Below are positions 43,690 through 54,285 of a stretch of DNA of 64,000 bases, piece after piece. A program made the translations under genes and the position numbers. Source of the DNA: Bacillota bacterium (GTDB lineage: Bacteria > Bacillota > Clostridia > Saccharofermentanales > Fastidiosipilaceae); assembly GCA_030057555.1 (NCBI GenBank), contig JASGUU010000044.1, positions 62,001-126,000 of the forward strand, read 5' to 3'. How positions within the stretch are numbered: position 1 is the stretch's first letter; every line of letters starts with the position of its first letter. The notes below the pieces were generated by a model that saw nothing but the letters and a program-made list of their open reading frames with translations, did not search any database and was not told where the DNA came from.

Positions 43690-44301
43690 TCAGGGCGCGG
43701 CTGCCGGAAGCTCCTGCCGGCCCTGGTCCATGCGCTCTCTCAGGCGCTGCATGACGTCACTGTGGAGATGACCGATCAGTTCCATGTTGCTCATTTCAAG
43801 ACCTGCATCCGCGGCGGCATAGCGGATGGCCCGTTCCACCTGCGTCGTCGTGATCCGGTAGTACTTCGCGGCGAGTGGATAGAGTCCCTTCCCCAATGGT
43901 CTGAGGCGGGATTCATCCACGGCCGTCTGCAGCAGCAGATAGCGCAGAACAGCGTAGCCGCGCAGTCGCTGACTGATACCCGCACCCAGCAGAGACGCTT
44001 CAACGACCTCATGAAGCATGAGCGGATCGGGATGGACCCTGTCCGCTCTCTCGTTCGCGCGTTCGGCAGCAACTGTGAGAATGCGGTGCACCCCGCGATT
44101 GATGCCGTCACGGGCGTCAACCATGTAGTGCATGCGGCCGGCCGTGTCCGCCACTCCGATGAAGCCACGCTGCCGGATCAGCTCGTCAATATGGCGCATG
44201 ACATCCCGGTCGCTGGTCGCTACATAAAAGTCGTACGAGCCGGGCATCAGCCAGGCTTCGTGTGCATGGCGGCCCGGGTCCCTGTTTCCTGCTGTTTTCA
44301 T
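43690..44301 (-). CDS. Spo0A C-terminal-domain regulator without a receiver domain
   Basis: 203 residues from ATG 44301, which has GGAGGGACAGAGG upstream. The C-terminal half (about 100-190) matches the Spo0A DNA-binding domain: GAGISQRLRGYAVLRYLLL, LYPLAAKYYRITTTQVERAIRYAA includes the recognition helix. The N-terminal part (about 15-75, SYDFYVATSDRDVMRHIDEL, DTAGRMHYMVDARDG) is not a phosphoacceptor receiver: no Asp pocket or Lys of the CheY type is seen. It may be a small sensor. Last gene of the ydbC-ligA operon. Probably a transcription regulator that binds 0A-box-like sites independently of phosphorelay. Confidence 0.82.
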   Translation of the reverse strand: MKTAGNRDPGRHAHEAWLMPGSYDFYVATSDRDVMRHIDELIRQRGFIGVADTAGRMHYMVDARDGINRGVHRILTVAAERANERADRVHPDPLMLHEVVEASLLGAGISQRLRGYAVLRYLLLQTAVDESRLRPLGKGLYPLAAKYYRITTTQVERAIRYAAADAGLEMSNMELIGHLHSDVMQRLRERMDQGRQELPAAAP

Positions 44302-44407
44302 CCTCTGTCCCTCCGTGGCAGAGACAGTCTGCAGGAAAGCGCGCGCCTCTCTCAAGGGACTTGAGACGCCCGGAGAACAGCCGGCAGGCTGTGGATTGCT
44401 GTGGAAA

Positions 44408-47207
<2,800 letters not shown>

Positions 47208-47249
47208 ATTGCACCTCTGTACTATTTTTTCTCTGCCATTACGCCCGCC

Positions 47250-47258
47250 ATGATAGCA
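47250..47258 (-). promoter_or_regulatory. Extended -10 promoter for ydbC-ligA
   Basis: Minus strand TGCTATCAT (TATCAT 47250-47255, TGC 47256-47258), about 43 bases before the ydbC ATG. No clear -35. Confidence 0.4.
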
Positions 47259-47356
47259 CAGCTCAGGTCAGGGCTCTGGGTTACAATGGCGCTTAAGCGA
47301 TATCGGCGCCACACGGTCGAACCGTCCCCGGCGCCTGATCTGCCAGGAGGTTCTCA

Positions 47357-48484
47357 ATGCGTTTTACCAACTGCACCATCTATGACGAGCAGTTCAGCCC
47401 CGTGCGCCGCGATCTGGTCGTCCGCGACGGAAAAATTGTGGATCTGCCCCGGCCGGACCAGCCCTCGGCAGAACATCTGGAGGGCGGGGGCTCTGTTGAT
47501 CTCGGCGGCCGCTGCGTCATTCCCGGTCTCATTGACATTCATATTCACGGTGCCGTTGCGGCGGACACCATGGATGCCGATTTCGCCGGTCTCGACCGCA
47601 TCAGCCACTATCTGGCCCGACACGGCGTCACGGGCTTCCTGCCCACCACGATGACCGTTGCCGTAGAAGATATCGAGGCCGCCTTCCGGCAGTCCACCGC
47701 GGTCGGCGGCGCCGAGGTGCTTGGCTTCAACATGGAAGGCCCCTTCATCAATGTTGACCGCAAAGGCGCCCATGTCGCCGAGCATGTCCGCCCGCCCACA
47801 CTCGAGGAATTCGATCGCTATCGGCCTGAGCGCGGGATTCGCGTGCTGACCATCGCGCCGGAGGTCCCGGGTGCTCTGGACTTCATCGAGGCCGTCTCGG
47901 ATCGGGTCGTCTGCTCCATCGGCCACAGTACCGCCGACTATGACACGGCACTCGCGGCCATTGACCGCGGCGCGCGCAGCCTGACCCATACGTTCAACGC
48001 CATGCCTCCCCTGCTGCACCGTGATCCCGGGCTCATAGCCGCTGCCGTCAGGCGCGGCATCCATGCCGAAATCATCGCCGATACCATTCATGTCCATCCC
48101 GCGATGATCTACTGTGCCTGGAAGCTCTTCGGCCCCGAACGTCTGACGCTGATCTCCGACTCGATGCGCGCCGGCGGGCTCGTGGACGGTGAATATGAGC
48201 TGGGCGGCCAGGCGATATTTGTGCGCGGGGGCGTGGCGAGAACCGCCGACGGCACCATCGGCGGCGGCACCTCGACGGTCTGGGCCGGTTTCCGGAACGC
48301 CGTTGCCGCCGGCATCCCCTTTGCCGAGGCCCTGCGTATGGCGAGCCTGACGCCGGCCGAACTCATCGGGGTTCAGGACCGCAAGGGCAGTCTCGCCGTC
48401 GGTCGTGACGCGGATTTCGTGGTTCTCGACGGCAGAGACAAAATCCACAGCGTCTATATCGCCGGCCGACTCCATGCCGGCTGA
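47357..48484 (+). CDS. nagA: N-acetylglucosamine-6-phosphate deacetylase
   Basis: 375 residues. Removes acetate from GlcNAc-6-P, giving glucosamine-6-P for NagB. Amidohydrolase signatures: VIPGLIDIHIHG, TTMTV, GFNMEGPFINVDRKGAH (metal Glu), SIGHSTADYD and LTHTFNAMPPLLHR (metal His), and the catalytic Asp in LISDSMRAGG. AGGAGG precedes the ATG. A possible TACAAT -10 lies at 47282-47287. nagB is in the window but in a separate unit 5 kb away. Confidence 0.95.
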   Translation: MRFTNCTIYDEQFSPVRRDLVVRDGKIVDLPRPDQPSAEHLEGGGSVDLGGRCVIPGLIDIHIHGAVAADTMDADFAGLDRISHYLARHGVTGFLPTTMTVAVEDIEAAFRQSTAVGGAEVLGFNMEGPFINVDRKGAHVAEHVRPPTLEEFDRYRPERGIRVLTIAPEVPGALDFIEAVSDRVVCSIGHSTADYDTALAAIDRGARSLTHTFNAMPPLLHRDPGLIAAAVRRGIHAEIIADTIHVHPAMIYCAWKLFGPERLTLISDSMRAGGLVDGEYELGGQAIFVRGGVARTADGTIGGGTSTVWAGFRNAVAAGIPFAEALRMASLTPAELIGVQDRKGSLAVGRDADFVVLDGRDKIHSVYIAGRLHAG

Positions 48485-49415
48485 GCTGCCGCTTCCGCTC
48501 GTCGTCCTCATCGTACTGCCGCTCGCCACGCTCGCACTGTGGGCGCTGGTCGAGCCGCACTGCCTCGAGATTACCCGCTACCACCTCGGTCCCTCCGGGC
48601 ACTGGACCGGTGCGCCGCAGCGGCAGCCCCGGCCACTGCCGCCCGACAGCCGCTGCAGCTTTCACTCTTTTCCCGCGCCGCTGGATGCGCCGGAACGCCC
48701 CGGCCTGCGCCTGGTTTTCTTCACGGACTATCATGCCGGCCTGATGCTGGCGGGTCGCGATCGTCTGCTCAGGGTCATGCTCGACGCGCGCCCGGATGTC
48801 GTCGTCTTCGGCGGTGACCTGATCAACGGAAAATGGGATCGCCGCCGGGGTTTCCAGGATCTCGCCTGGTTTGGCGCCGCGCTTTACGAGGCGGGCATCC
48901 CCTTCCTCAGCATCCGGGGCAATCACGACAAGGGCATCGACCGCTCTGCCTGGGAGGACTGTGGTCTGGTCCATCTCAGGAACGAACGCTACTGTCTCGA
49001 GGCGGGCGGCGAGCGCTGGATTCTCGTCGGTCTCGATGACCAGCGACTCGGCACGCCCGACTTCGCGGCGGCACTGGAAGGTCACGCCGCCGACCCCGCC
49101 CGCACGCTGGTCTTCGCCCACAATCCCGACTCTGTCCTCGACCTGAAGCCCGGCTGCCAGGCACAGGTCTTCTGCGGGCATTTCCACGGCGGGCAGATCC
49201 GTGCCCCCTTCCGCTTCGAGTTCCGCCATCTGAGAAGTGAGCTGCTCAGCCAGGCTGGCTACTACGGCGGACTCTACGACTGGCTGGACTTCAGGCTGTT
49301 TATCAGCCGCGGCACCGGCTGCGTCCTCTTCCCGCTGCGCTTTCTCGCGCGGCCCGAAATCAGCATTTTTGACATTCAGGCAGATTCAGGCGGCAGCCGC
49401 AGCCATCCCCGTTAA
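48474..49415 (+). CDS. Membrane-anchored calcineurin-like metallophosphoesterase
   Basis: About 313 residues. An N-terminal hydrophobic helix (about 6-25) is followed by the phosphoesterase domain: FFTDYHAG (first Asp; YH in place of the usual DxH pair with one residue between, DYH), VVFGGDLING, IRGNHD, and the C-terminal histidines in FAHNP and CGHFHGGQIR. All five blocks are present. YkuE/YaeI-like proteins of this type act on lipid or nucleotide phosphates; the substrate here is unknown. It overlaps nagA by 11 bp. Confidence 0.85.
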   Translation: MPAELPLPLVVLIVLPLATLALWALVEPHCLEITRYHLGPSGHWTGAPQRQPRPLPPDSRCSFHSFPAPLDAPERPGLRLVFFTDYHAGLMLAGRDRLLRVMLDARPDVVVFGGDLINGKWDRRRGFQDLAWFGAALYEAGIPFLSIRGNHDKGIDRSAWEDCGLVHLRNERYCLEAGGERWILVGLDDQRLGTPDFAAALEGHAADPARTLVFAHNPDSVLDLKPGCQAQVFCGHFHGGQIRAPFRFEFRHLRSELLSQAGYYGGLYDWLDFRLFISRGTGCVLFPLRFLARPEISIFDIQADSGGSRSHPR

Positions 49416-49441
49416 AAAAGCAGGAGCCCGAAGGCTCCTGC
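49414..49441 (-). terminator. Rho-independent terminator of fba
   Basis: Minus strand: 9-bp perfect stem GCAGGAGCC/GGCTCCTGC with a TTCG tetraloop, then TTTTTT (49414-49419). The T-run overlaps the stop codon of the convergent phosphoesterase gene, so one short segment serves both. Confidence 0.92.
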
Positions 49442-49465
49442 TCGGTGGCTGCTGCGGTGTCGGAC

Positions 49466-50401
49466 TCAGGCTTTGCCGGCGCAGCCGAGAACATGCTCGA
49501 TCTTGTGCGCTACGATCTCGGCGATGGCTTCACGGGCCGGTCCCAGATACTTCCGCGGGTCGAACTCGGCGGGTTTGTCATGGAACACTTTCCGGATCGT
49601 GGCGGTCATGGCCAGACGCAGGTCGGAGTCGATGTTGATCTTGCACACGGCACCGCGGGCGGCCTGACGCAGCATCTCCTCGGGGATGCCGATAGCGTCG
49701 GGCATGTTGCCGCCATAGGTGTTGATCATCTCGACATACTTGGGAATGACCGAGGAGGCGCCATGGAGAACGATCGGGAAACCGGGCAGGCGGCGGGCAA
49801 CCTCGTCCAGAATGTCGAAGCGCAACTGGGGCTTCTGGCCGGGCTTGAACTTGAAGGCGCCGTGGCTCGTGCCGATGGCGATCGCGAGCGAGTCGCAGCC
49901 CGTCTTCTCGACGAATTCCTCGACCTCTTCGGGACGGGTGTAGGAGGCATCCTCGGCGGAGACGTTGATCGCGTCCTCGATGCCGGCGAGACGGCCGAGC
50001 TCGCCCTCGACGGTGACGTTGCGCTCATGCGCGTACTCGACAACGCGGCGCGTCAGGGCGATATTCTCCTCAAAGGGCAGGTGCGAGCCATCGATCATGA
50101 CAGAGGTGAAGCCGCCGTCGATGCAGCTTTTGCAAAGCTCAAAGCTGTCACCGTGATCGAGATGGAGAACGATCGGCAGGTCGTTAAGCGCGAGAGCGGC
50201 TTCAACCAGCTTGACGAGATAGGTGTGATTGGCGTACTTGCGCGCGCCGGCCGAAACCTGAAGAATCAGAGGGGCGTTCAGCTCGCTCGCGGCGGTCGTG
50301 ATGCCCTGAATGATCTCCATGTTGTTGACGTTGAAAGCACCGATGGCGTAGCCGCCCTCATATGCCTTCTTAAACATTTCGCGTGAATTGACAAGAGCCA
50401 T
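49466..50401 (-). CDS. fba: Class II fructose-bisphosphate aldolase
   Basis: 311 residues. Cleaves fructose 1,6-bisphosphate to DHAP and glyceraldehyde 3-phosphate, with zinc. AIGAFNVNNMEI, VLHLDHGDSFELCKSCID (zinc His and catalytic Asp), VMIDGSHLPFEENI, VEGELGRLAG, IGTSHGAFKF, VLHGASSVI, CKINIDSDLRLA. Works with pfkA (57294-58352) in glycolysis. Own promoter inside the end of valS and own terminator. Confidence 0.96.
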   Translation of the reverse strand: MALVNSREMFKKAYEGGYAIGAFNVNNMEIIQGITTAASELNAPLILQVSAGARKYANHTYLVKLVEAALALNDLPIVLHLDHGDSFELCKSCIDGGFTSVMIDGSHLPFEENIALTRRVVEYAHERNVTVEGELGRLAGIEDAINVSAEDASYTRPEEVEEFVEKTGCDSLAIAIGTSHGAFKFKPGQKPQLRFDILDEVARRLPGFPIVLHGASSVIPKYVEMINTYGGNMPDAIGIPEEMLRQAARGAVCKINIDSDLRLAMTATIRKVFHDKPAEFDPRKYLGPAREAIAEIVAHKIEHVLGCAGKA

Positions 50402-50461
50402 AATTACTTCCTTTCTCTGATGGCGGAGCCTGTTTTACTGCCGCCTGATCGTTCTTCAGCG

Positions 50462-50491
50462 ATTTTACGTTGACTGTACAGCCAGCGTCAA
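50462..50491 (-). promoter_or_regulatory. Promoter of fba overlapping the valS stop codon
   Basis: Minus strand TTGACG (50486-50491), 18-bp spacer, TAAAAT (50462-50467). Inverted repeat GTTGAC/GTCAAC (50469-50474, 50487-50492) spans most of the spacer and the -35 box, a likely operator position. The first bases of the -35 hexamer are the valS stop codon. Confidence 0.7.
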
Positions 50492-53187
50492 CTCTCGGGC
50501 ATGGCGGCAAGGGCTGCCTGCTGGGCCTCGAGCGTGGCGATGAGGTCGAGTTCCCGGGCGAGCTTCTCACGCTCGCGCTCGACGACAGGTGCAGGGGCCC
50601 GGCTCGTGAAGGCCTCGTTCGCGAGCTTGGTTTCGAGTGTCGCGACCCGGCCGCGGGCATCCGTGAGTTCACGGGAGATGCGCCGTCGCTCGGCCTCGCG
50701 GTCCACCAGCTCACCCAGCGGCACAGCGAGCGTGGCCCCGGGCAGGGCTATCTGGACCGTGTCGGCGGCGAAGCCGGCTCCGGCCTCCAGACTGATCAGC
50801 TCGGCAATGCGGGCCAGGGTCGTAAGCAGGCTCTCGTTGTCACGGAAGAGACGCTCGATGTCCCCGTCCGCAGTCTGGAGATAGAGGGTCAGGAGGCGGC
50901 TGGACTTCACCTGGTATTCGGCGCGCAGATTACGCAGGCGCCGGATGACGTCCATGAAGCGCTCCATGTCACGGGTGGCCGCCTCATCATGCCAGTCGTC
51001 GCGGTCGTCCGGCCAGCAGGCTGAGATCAGAAGTGCGGAATGCTCCGTACCGGCAACAGCCGGCAGCAGCTCGTGCAGGGCCTCGGTAACAAAGGGCATG
51101 AAGGGATGCAGGAGTCGCAGCGAGCGTTCCAGCACTGTGACCAGCACCCAGCACGTGGCCCTGCCTTCCTCCGGCGTGGAGGCGGCGAGGCGCAGCTTCG
51201 CAATCTCGATGTACCAGTCGCAGTAGCTCTCCCAGATGAAGGAATAGATCTTCGCGAGGGCGAGACCGGTCTCATAGCGCTCGAGGTTTCCCGTCACCTC
51301 GCGCGTCACGCGATCGAGCTCCGAGAGAATCCAGCGATCCTCCAGGTTCGCCAGAGGAGGCTCGGGCCCGGTAAGATCGACATTCTCCGGCAGCTGCATC
51401 AGGACAAAGCGGCTGGCATTCCAGAGTTTGTTGACAAAATTGCGGCCGGCATCGGCGAGTGACTCCGAGAAACGCTGATCGCCGCCGGGGGCGGTGCCCG
51501 TGGTCAGGGCATAGCGCAGTGCATCTGTGCCGTAGCGGTCGATGATGTCCAGAGGATCGATGCCATTGTCGAGCGACTTCGACATTTTTCGGCCCTGGGC
51601 GTCGCGGACGATGCCGTTCATCAGGACGGTGTGAAAGGGAATATCGCCCATCTGCTCGAGGCCCGAAAAAATCATGCGGGCTACCCAGAAGAAAATGATG
51701 TCATAACCCGTAATGAGGTCATCGGTGGGGTAGTGGCGCCGGAGCTCGGGTGTTTCATGCGGCCAGCCGAGGGTGCTGAAGGGCCAGAGTGCCGAACTGA
51801 ACCAGGTATCGAGCGTATCCGGATCCTGCTCCAGCTGCCCGGATCCACAGCGGGCGCAGGCCACGGGTGTCTCCATGGAGACGGTGATTTCACCGCAGTC
51901 TGCACAGTACCAGGCGGGGATGCGATGGCCCCACCAGAGCTGGCGCGAGATGCACCAGTCCTGGATATGGTTCATCCAGTCCTCGTAGACACGCTCGAAG
52001 CGATCGGGGACGAAGCGGATGCGCCCGTCCCGCACGGCGGCGATGGCGGGAGCGGCGAGCGGCTCCATGCGGACAAACCACTGCTCCATCGGCCGCGGCT
52101 CGACCGTGGTGCCGCAGCGCTGGCAGGTGCCGACGGCATGGCGGTAGGGCTTGCGGGCGGCCAGCAGTCCCGTGCGCTCGAGGTCCTCGAGCACGGCCGT
52201 ACGGGCCGCCAGCGCGGTCATGCCGGAGTAGCGGCCGAAGCCCTCCTCAACATGGGCGTCGGGCGTCAGCATGTTGACGGACGGCAGGTCGTGTCGCAGG
52301 GCCACCTCGTAGTCATTCGGGTCGTGCGCGGGCGTGATCTTCACAACACCGGTACCAAATTCGGGCTCGACATAGCTGTCGGCGACGATCGGGATCCGGC
52401 GGTTGCAGAGGGGCAGCTCGACATGGCGGCCGACGAGGCCGCGGTAGCGCTCGTCGTCAGGGTTGACGGCCACGGCCGTATCTCCGAGCAGGGTCTCTGG
52501 TCGGGTGGTCGCGACCAGCAGAAAGCCGCACCCTGAGCCGTCGGCATCGTGTTCAGGAACCAGCGGATAGCGGATCGTCCAGAGCTCGGTATCCCGCTCT
52601 TCGTGGATCACTTCGATGTCGGAAATGGTGGTGGCGCAGGACGGACACCAGTTGATCATGCGCAGGCCGCGGTAGATGAGGCCCTTCTCATAGAGGCGGA
52701 CAAAGACAAGGCGCACGGCCTCCGAGAGGCCCTCGTCCATGGTGAAGCGCATGCGCTCCCAGTCACAGGAGCAGCCGAGACGGCGCAGCTGTTCGGTGAT
52801 GCGGCCGCCGTAGCGCTCCTTCCATTCCCAGGCGCGTTCGAGGAAGCCCTCGCGGCCGAGATCATATTTCGAGACACCCTGGCCGGCCAGCTCGTCGACG
52901 ATGCGCGCCTCGGTGGCAATTGAAGCGTGATCGGTTCCGGGCTGCCAGAGGACAGCGCGGCCCTGCATGCGCCGCCAGCGGACGAAGATGTCCTGCAGGC
53001 TGTTGTTAAGCGCATGTCCCATGTGCAGCTGCCCGGTGATGTTCGGGGGCGGCATGACAACGGTATAGGGTCGCTTCGCCGGATCGGGGTCGGCCCGGAA
53101 CGCTCCGGACTCTTCCCAGATTCTGTAGGTCTCGGCCTCGCGTTCGGCCGGCTCGTAGTGTCGCGGTATGTGGTCGATCTGCGCCAT
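50488..53187 (-). CDS. valS: Valyl-tRNA synthetase
   Basis: 899 residues. PPPNITGQLHMGHALN (HMGH 55-58), the editing domain with GTGVVKITPAHDPNDYEV, a zinc-type insert (CADCGE and CARCGS), KMSKS in GRKMSKSLDNGIDP, anticodon-binding domain from about 600, and the C-terminal coiled coil with LARELDLIATLEAQQAAL. All motifs are intact. It follows nagB by 13 bp and therefore has no room for a T-box leader; control must come through the nagB promoter. Confidence 0.97.
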   Translation of the reverse strand: MAQIDHIPRHYEPAEREAETYRIWEESGAFRADPDPAKRPYTVVMPPPNITGQLHMGHALNNSLQDIFVRWRRMQGRAVLWQPGTDHASIATEARIVDELAGQGVSKYDLGREGFLERAWEWKERYGGRITEQLRRLGCSCDWERMRFTMDEGLSEAVRLVFVRLYEKGLIYRGLRMINWCPSCATTISDIEVIHEERDTELWTIRYPLVPEHDADGSGCGFLLVATTRPETLLGDTAVAVNPDDERYRGLVGRHVELPLCNRRIPIVADSYVEPEFGTGVVKITPAHDPNDYEVALRHDLPSVNMLTPDAHVEEGFGRYSGMTALAARTAVLEDLERTGLLAARKPYRHAVGTCQRCGTTVEPRPMEQWFVRMEPLAAPAIAAVRDGRIRFVPDRFERVYEDWMNHIQDWCISRQLWWGHRIPAWYCADCGEITVSMETPVACARCGSGQLEQDPDTLDTWFSSALWPFSTLGWPHETPELRRHYPTDDLITGYDIIFFWVARMIFSGLEQMGDIPFHTVLMNGIVRDAQGRKMSKSLDNGIDPLDIIDRYGTDALRYALTTGTAPGGDQRFSESLADAGRNFVNKLWNASRFVLMQLPENVDLTGPEPPLANLEDRWILSELDRVTREVTGNLERYETGLALAKIYSFIWESYCDWYIEIAKLRLAASTPEEGRATCWVLVTVLERSLRLLHPFMPFVTEALHELLPAVAGTEHSALLISACWPDDRDDWHDEAATRDMERFMDVIRRLRNLRAEYQVKSSRLLTLYLQTADGDIERLFRDNESLLTTLARIAELISLEAGAGFAADTVQIALPGATLAVPLGELVDREAERRRISRELTDARGRVATLETKLANEAFTSRAPAPVVEREREKLARELDLIATLEAQQAALAAMPES

Positions 53188-53200
53188 GGGCGCCTCCTTC

Positions 53201-53926
53201 TCAGATCAGGGCAGCAGCTGCGGGATCGAGCAGGATCGTGACATTCGGATGAATCTGCAGGATGGAAGCCTGGCAGGCAGGATCGATGCGTCCCTTGCAC
53301 ATGGCACGGATGGCCTCGGCCTTTGAGGAGCCGGTGGCGGCGAGCACGATTTTCTCCGCATCCATGATGGTGCCGATGCCCATGCTGATGGCCTGACGCG
53401 GCACTTCATCCTCATTGGCGAAGAAACGGCTGTTGGCAGCTATGGTGTCGGCGGCGAGGTCAACAACGTGGGTTGTCTTCTCAAACCAGGCTGCCGGCTC
53501 GTTGAAGCCGATGTGGCCGTTGCGGCCGATACCCAGCAGCTGCAGGTCGATGCCACCGGCGTCGGTGATCTCCTGCTCGTACTGCTCGCACTCCTCATTG
53601 GCATTAACGGCAATTCCCTGAACGAGGCGGATATTCTCGGCACGGAAATTCACGTGGTCGATGAAGTTGGAGTGCAGGAAATAGCTGTAGCTCTGCTCGT
53701 GATCCGGCTCCAGCCCGATGTACTCATCGAGGTTGAAGGCGGAAGCCTCAGCGAAGGAAATGACGCCGTTTTCAAACATGCGGATCAGTTCACGATAGAT
53801 ACCGATCGGTGTTGAACCAGTTGGCAGTCCGAGAACCGTATAGGGATCCTGCAGCAGTTCAGCGGCGATCAGGGCGGCACCGGCGAGAGCCACCTGTTCT
53901 TCGTTCTCAAAGACCTGAATTGTCAT
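53201..53926 (-). CDS. nagB: Glucosamine-6-phosphate deaminase
   Basis: 241 residues. Converts glucosamine-6-P to fructose-6-P and ammonia. LGLPTGSTPIGIYRELI, FNLDEYIGL (catalytic Asp), LGIGRNGHIGFNEPA (active-site His and Glu), VLAATGSSKAEAIRAM. Length typical of the short Firmicute form. First gene before valS. With NagA it channels amino sugar into glycolysis. Confidence 0.95.
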   Translation of the reverse strand: MTIQVFENEEQVALAGAALIAAELLQDPYTVLGLPTGSTPIGIYRELIRMFENGVISFAEASAFNLDEYIGLEPDHEQSYSYFLHSNFIDHVNFRAENIRLVQGIAVNANEECEQYEQEITDAGGIDLQLLGIGRNGHIGFNEPAAWFEKTTHVVDLAADTIAANSRFFANEDEVPRQAISMGIGTIMDAEKIVLAATGSSKAEAIRAMCKGRIDPACQASILQIHPNVTILLDPAAAALI

Positions 53927-53990
53927 CTGTCACCTCCAACAACGGAAAAGCCGCCCGTGCCACCGGGCAGCTGGCGGAACACTGCAGACG

Positions 53991-53999
53991 ATTATATCA
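53991..53999 (-). promoter_or_regulatory. Extended -10 promoter of nagB-valS
   Basis: Minus strand TGATATAAT: perfect TATAAT at 53991-53996 with TGA at 53997-53999, about 65 bases before the nagB ATG. GGAGGTGAC is the ribosome site. Confidence 0.55.
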
Positions 54000-54072
54000 C
54001 TGTGTGTGTAGGCCACATCACGGCCAGAAATTGGCAGATAGATCTCCATGTCGGCGCTGGACTTCGGCTCCC

Positions 54073-54200
54073 GGCCGCCGCTGGACAATTTCTGCGTTCC
54101 TGCCCCGAAAACCGGGCACCAGCGGATTTTTTGGCCACCGCTGGACAATTTTTTCGTTCCTGCCCCGAAAACCGGGCACCAGCGGAATTCTTGACCACCG
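54073..54200. repeat. Tandem 60-bp repeat, two copies plus a partial third
   Basis: Copy A 54073-54132 and copy B 54133-54192 differ at about five positions; 54193-54200 starts a third copy. Each unit has inverted arms CCGCTGG/CCAGCGG and an inner GCCC/GGGC, so it can form a hairpin. Sixty bases is 20 codons, and the minus strand reads through both copies as a 20-residue repeat (KKSAGARFSGQERKNCPAVA), but no ribosome site or start supports a gene. This fills most of the 359-bp gap between mutS2 and nagB. Confidence 0.8.
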
Positions 54201-54285
54201 ACGTCTACCACGAAAACGAGAAACAGCACGCCACCCCGGACTTCCGGACCAGCCGTCCAGTCCAGATGCACACCGGTGCCGCTGG

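Noticed and set aside
54053-54200. A CRISPR array
   Set aside because: The repeats are directly adjacent with a 60-bp period and no variable spacers, and there are no cas genes.
53930-54271. A small repetitive protein gene encoded by the 60-bp repeats
   Set aside because: Three frames are open because the unit is a multiple of three; none has a ribosome site or a start that stands out, so a DNA repeat is the simpler reading.
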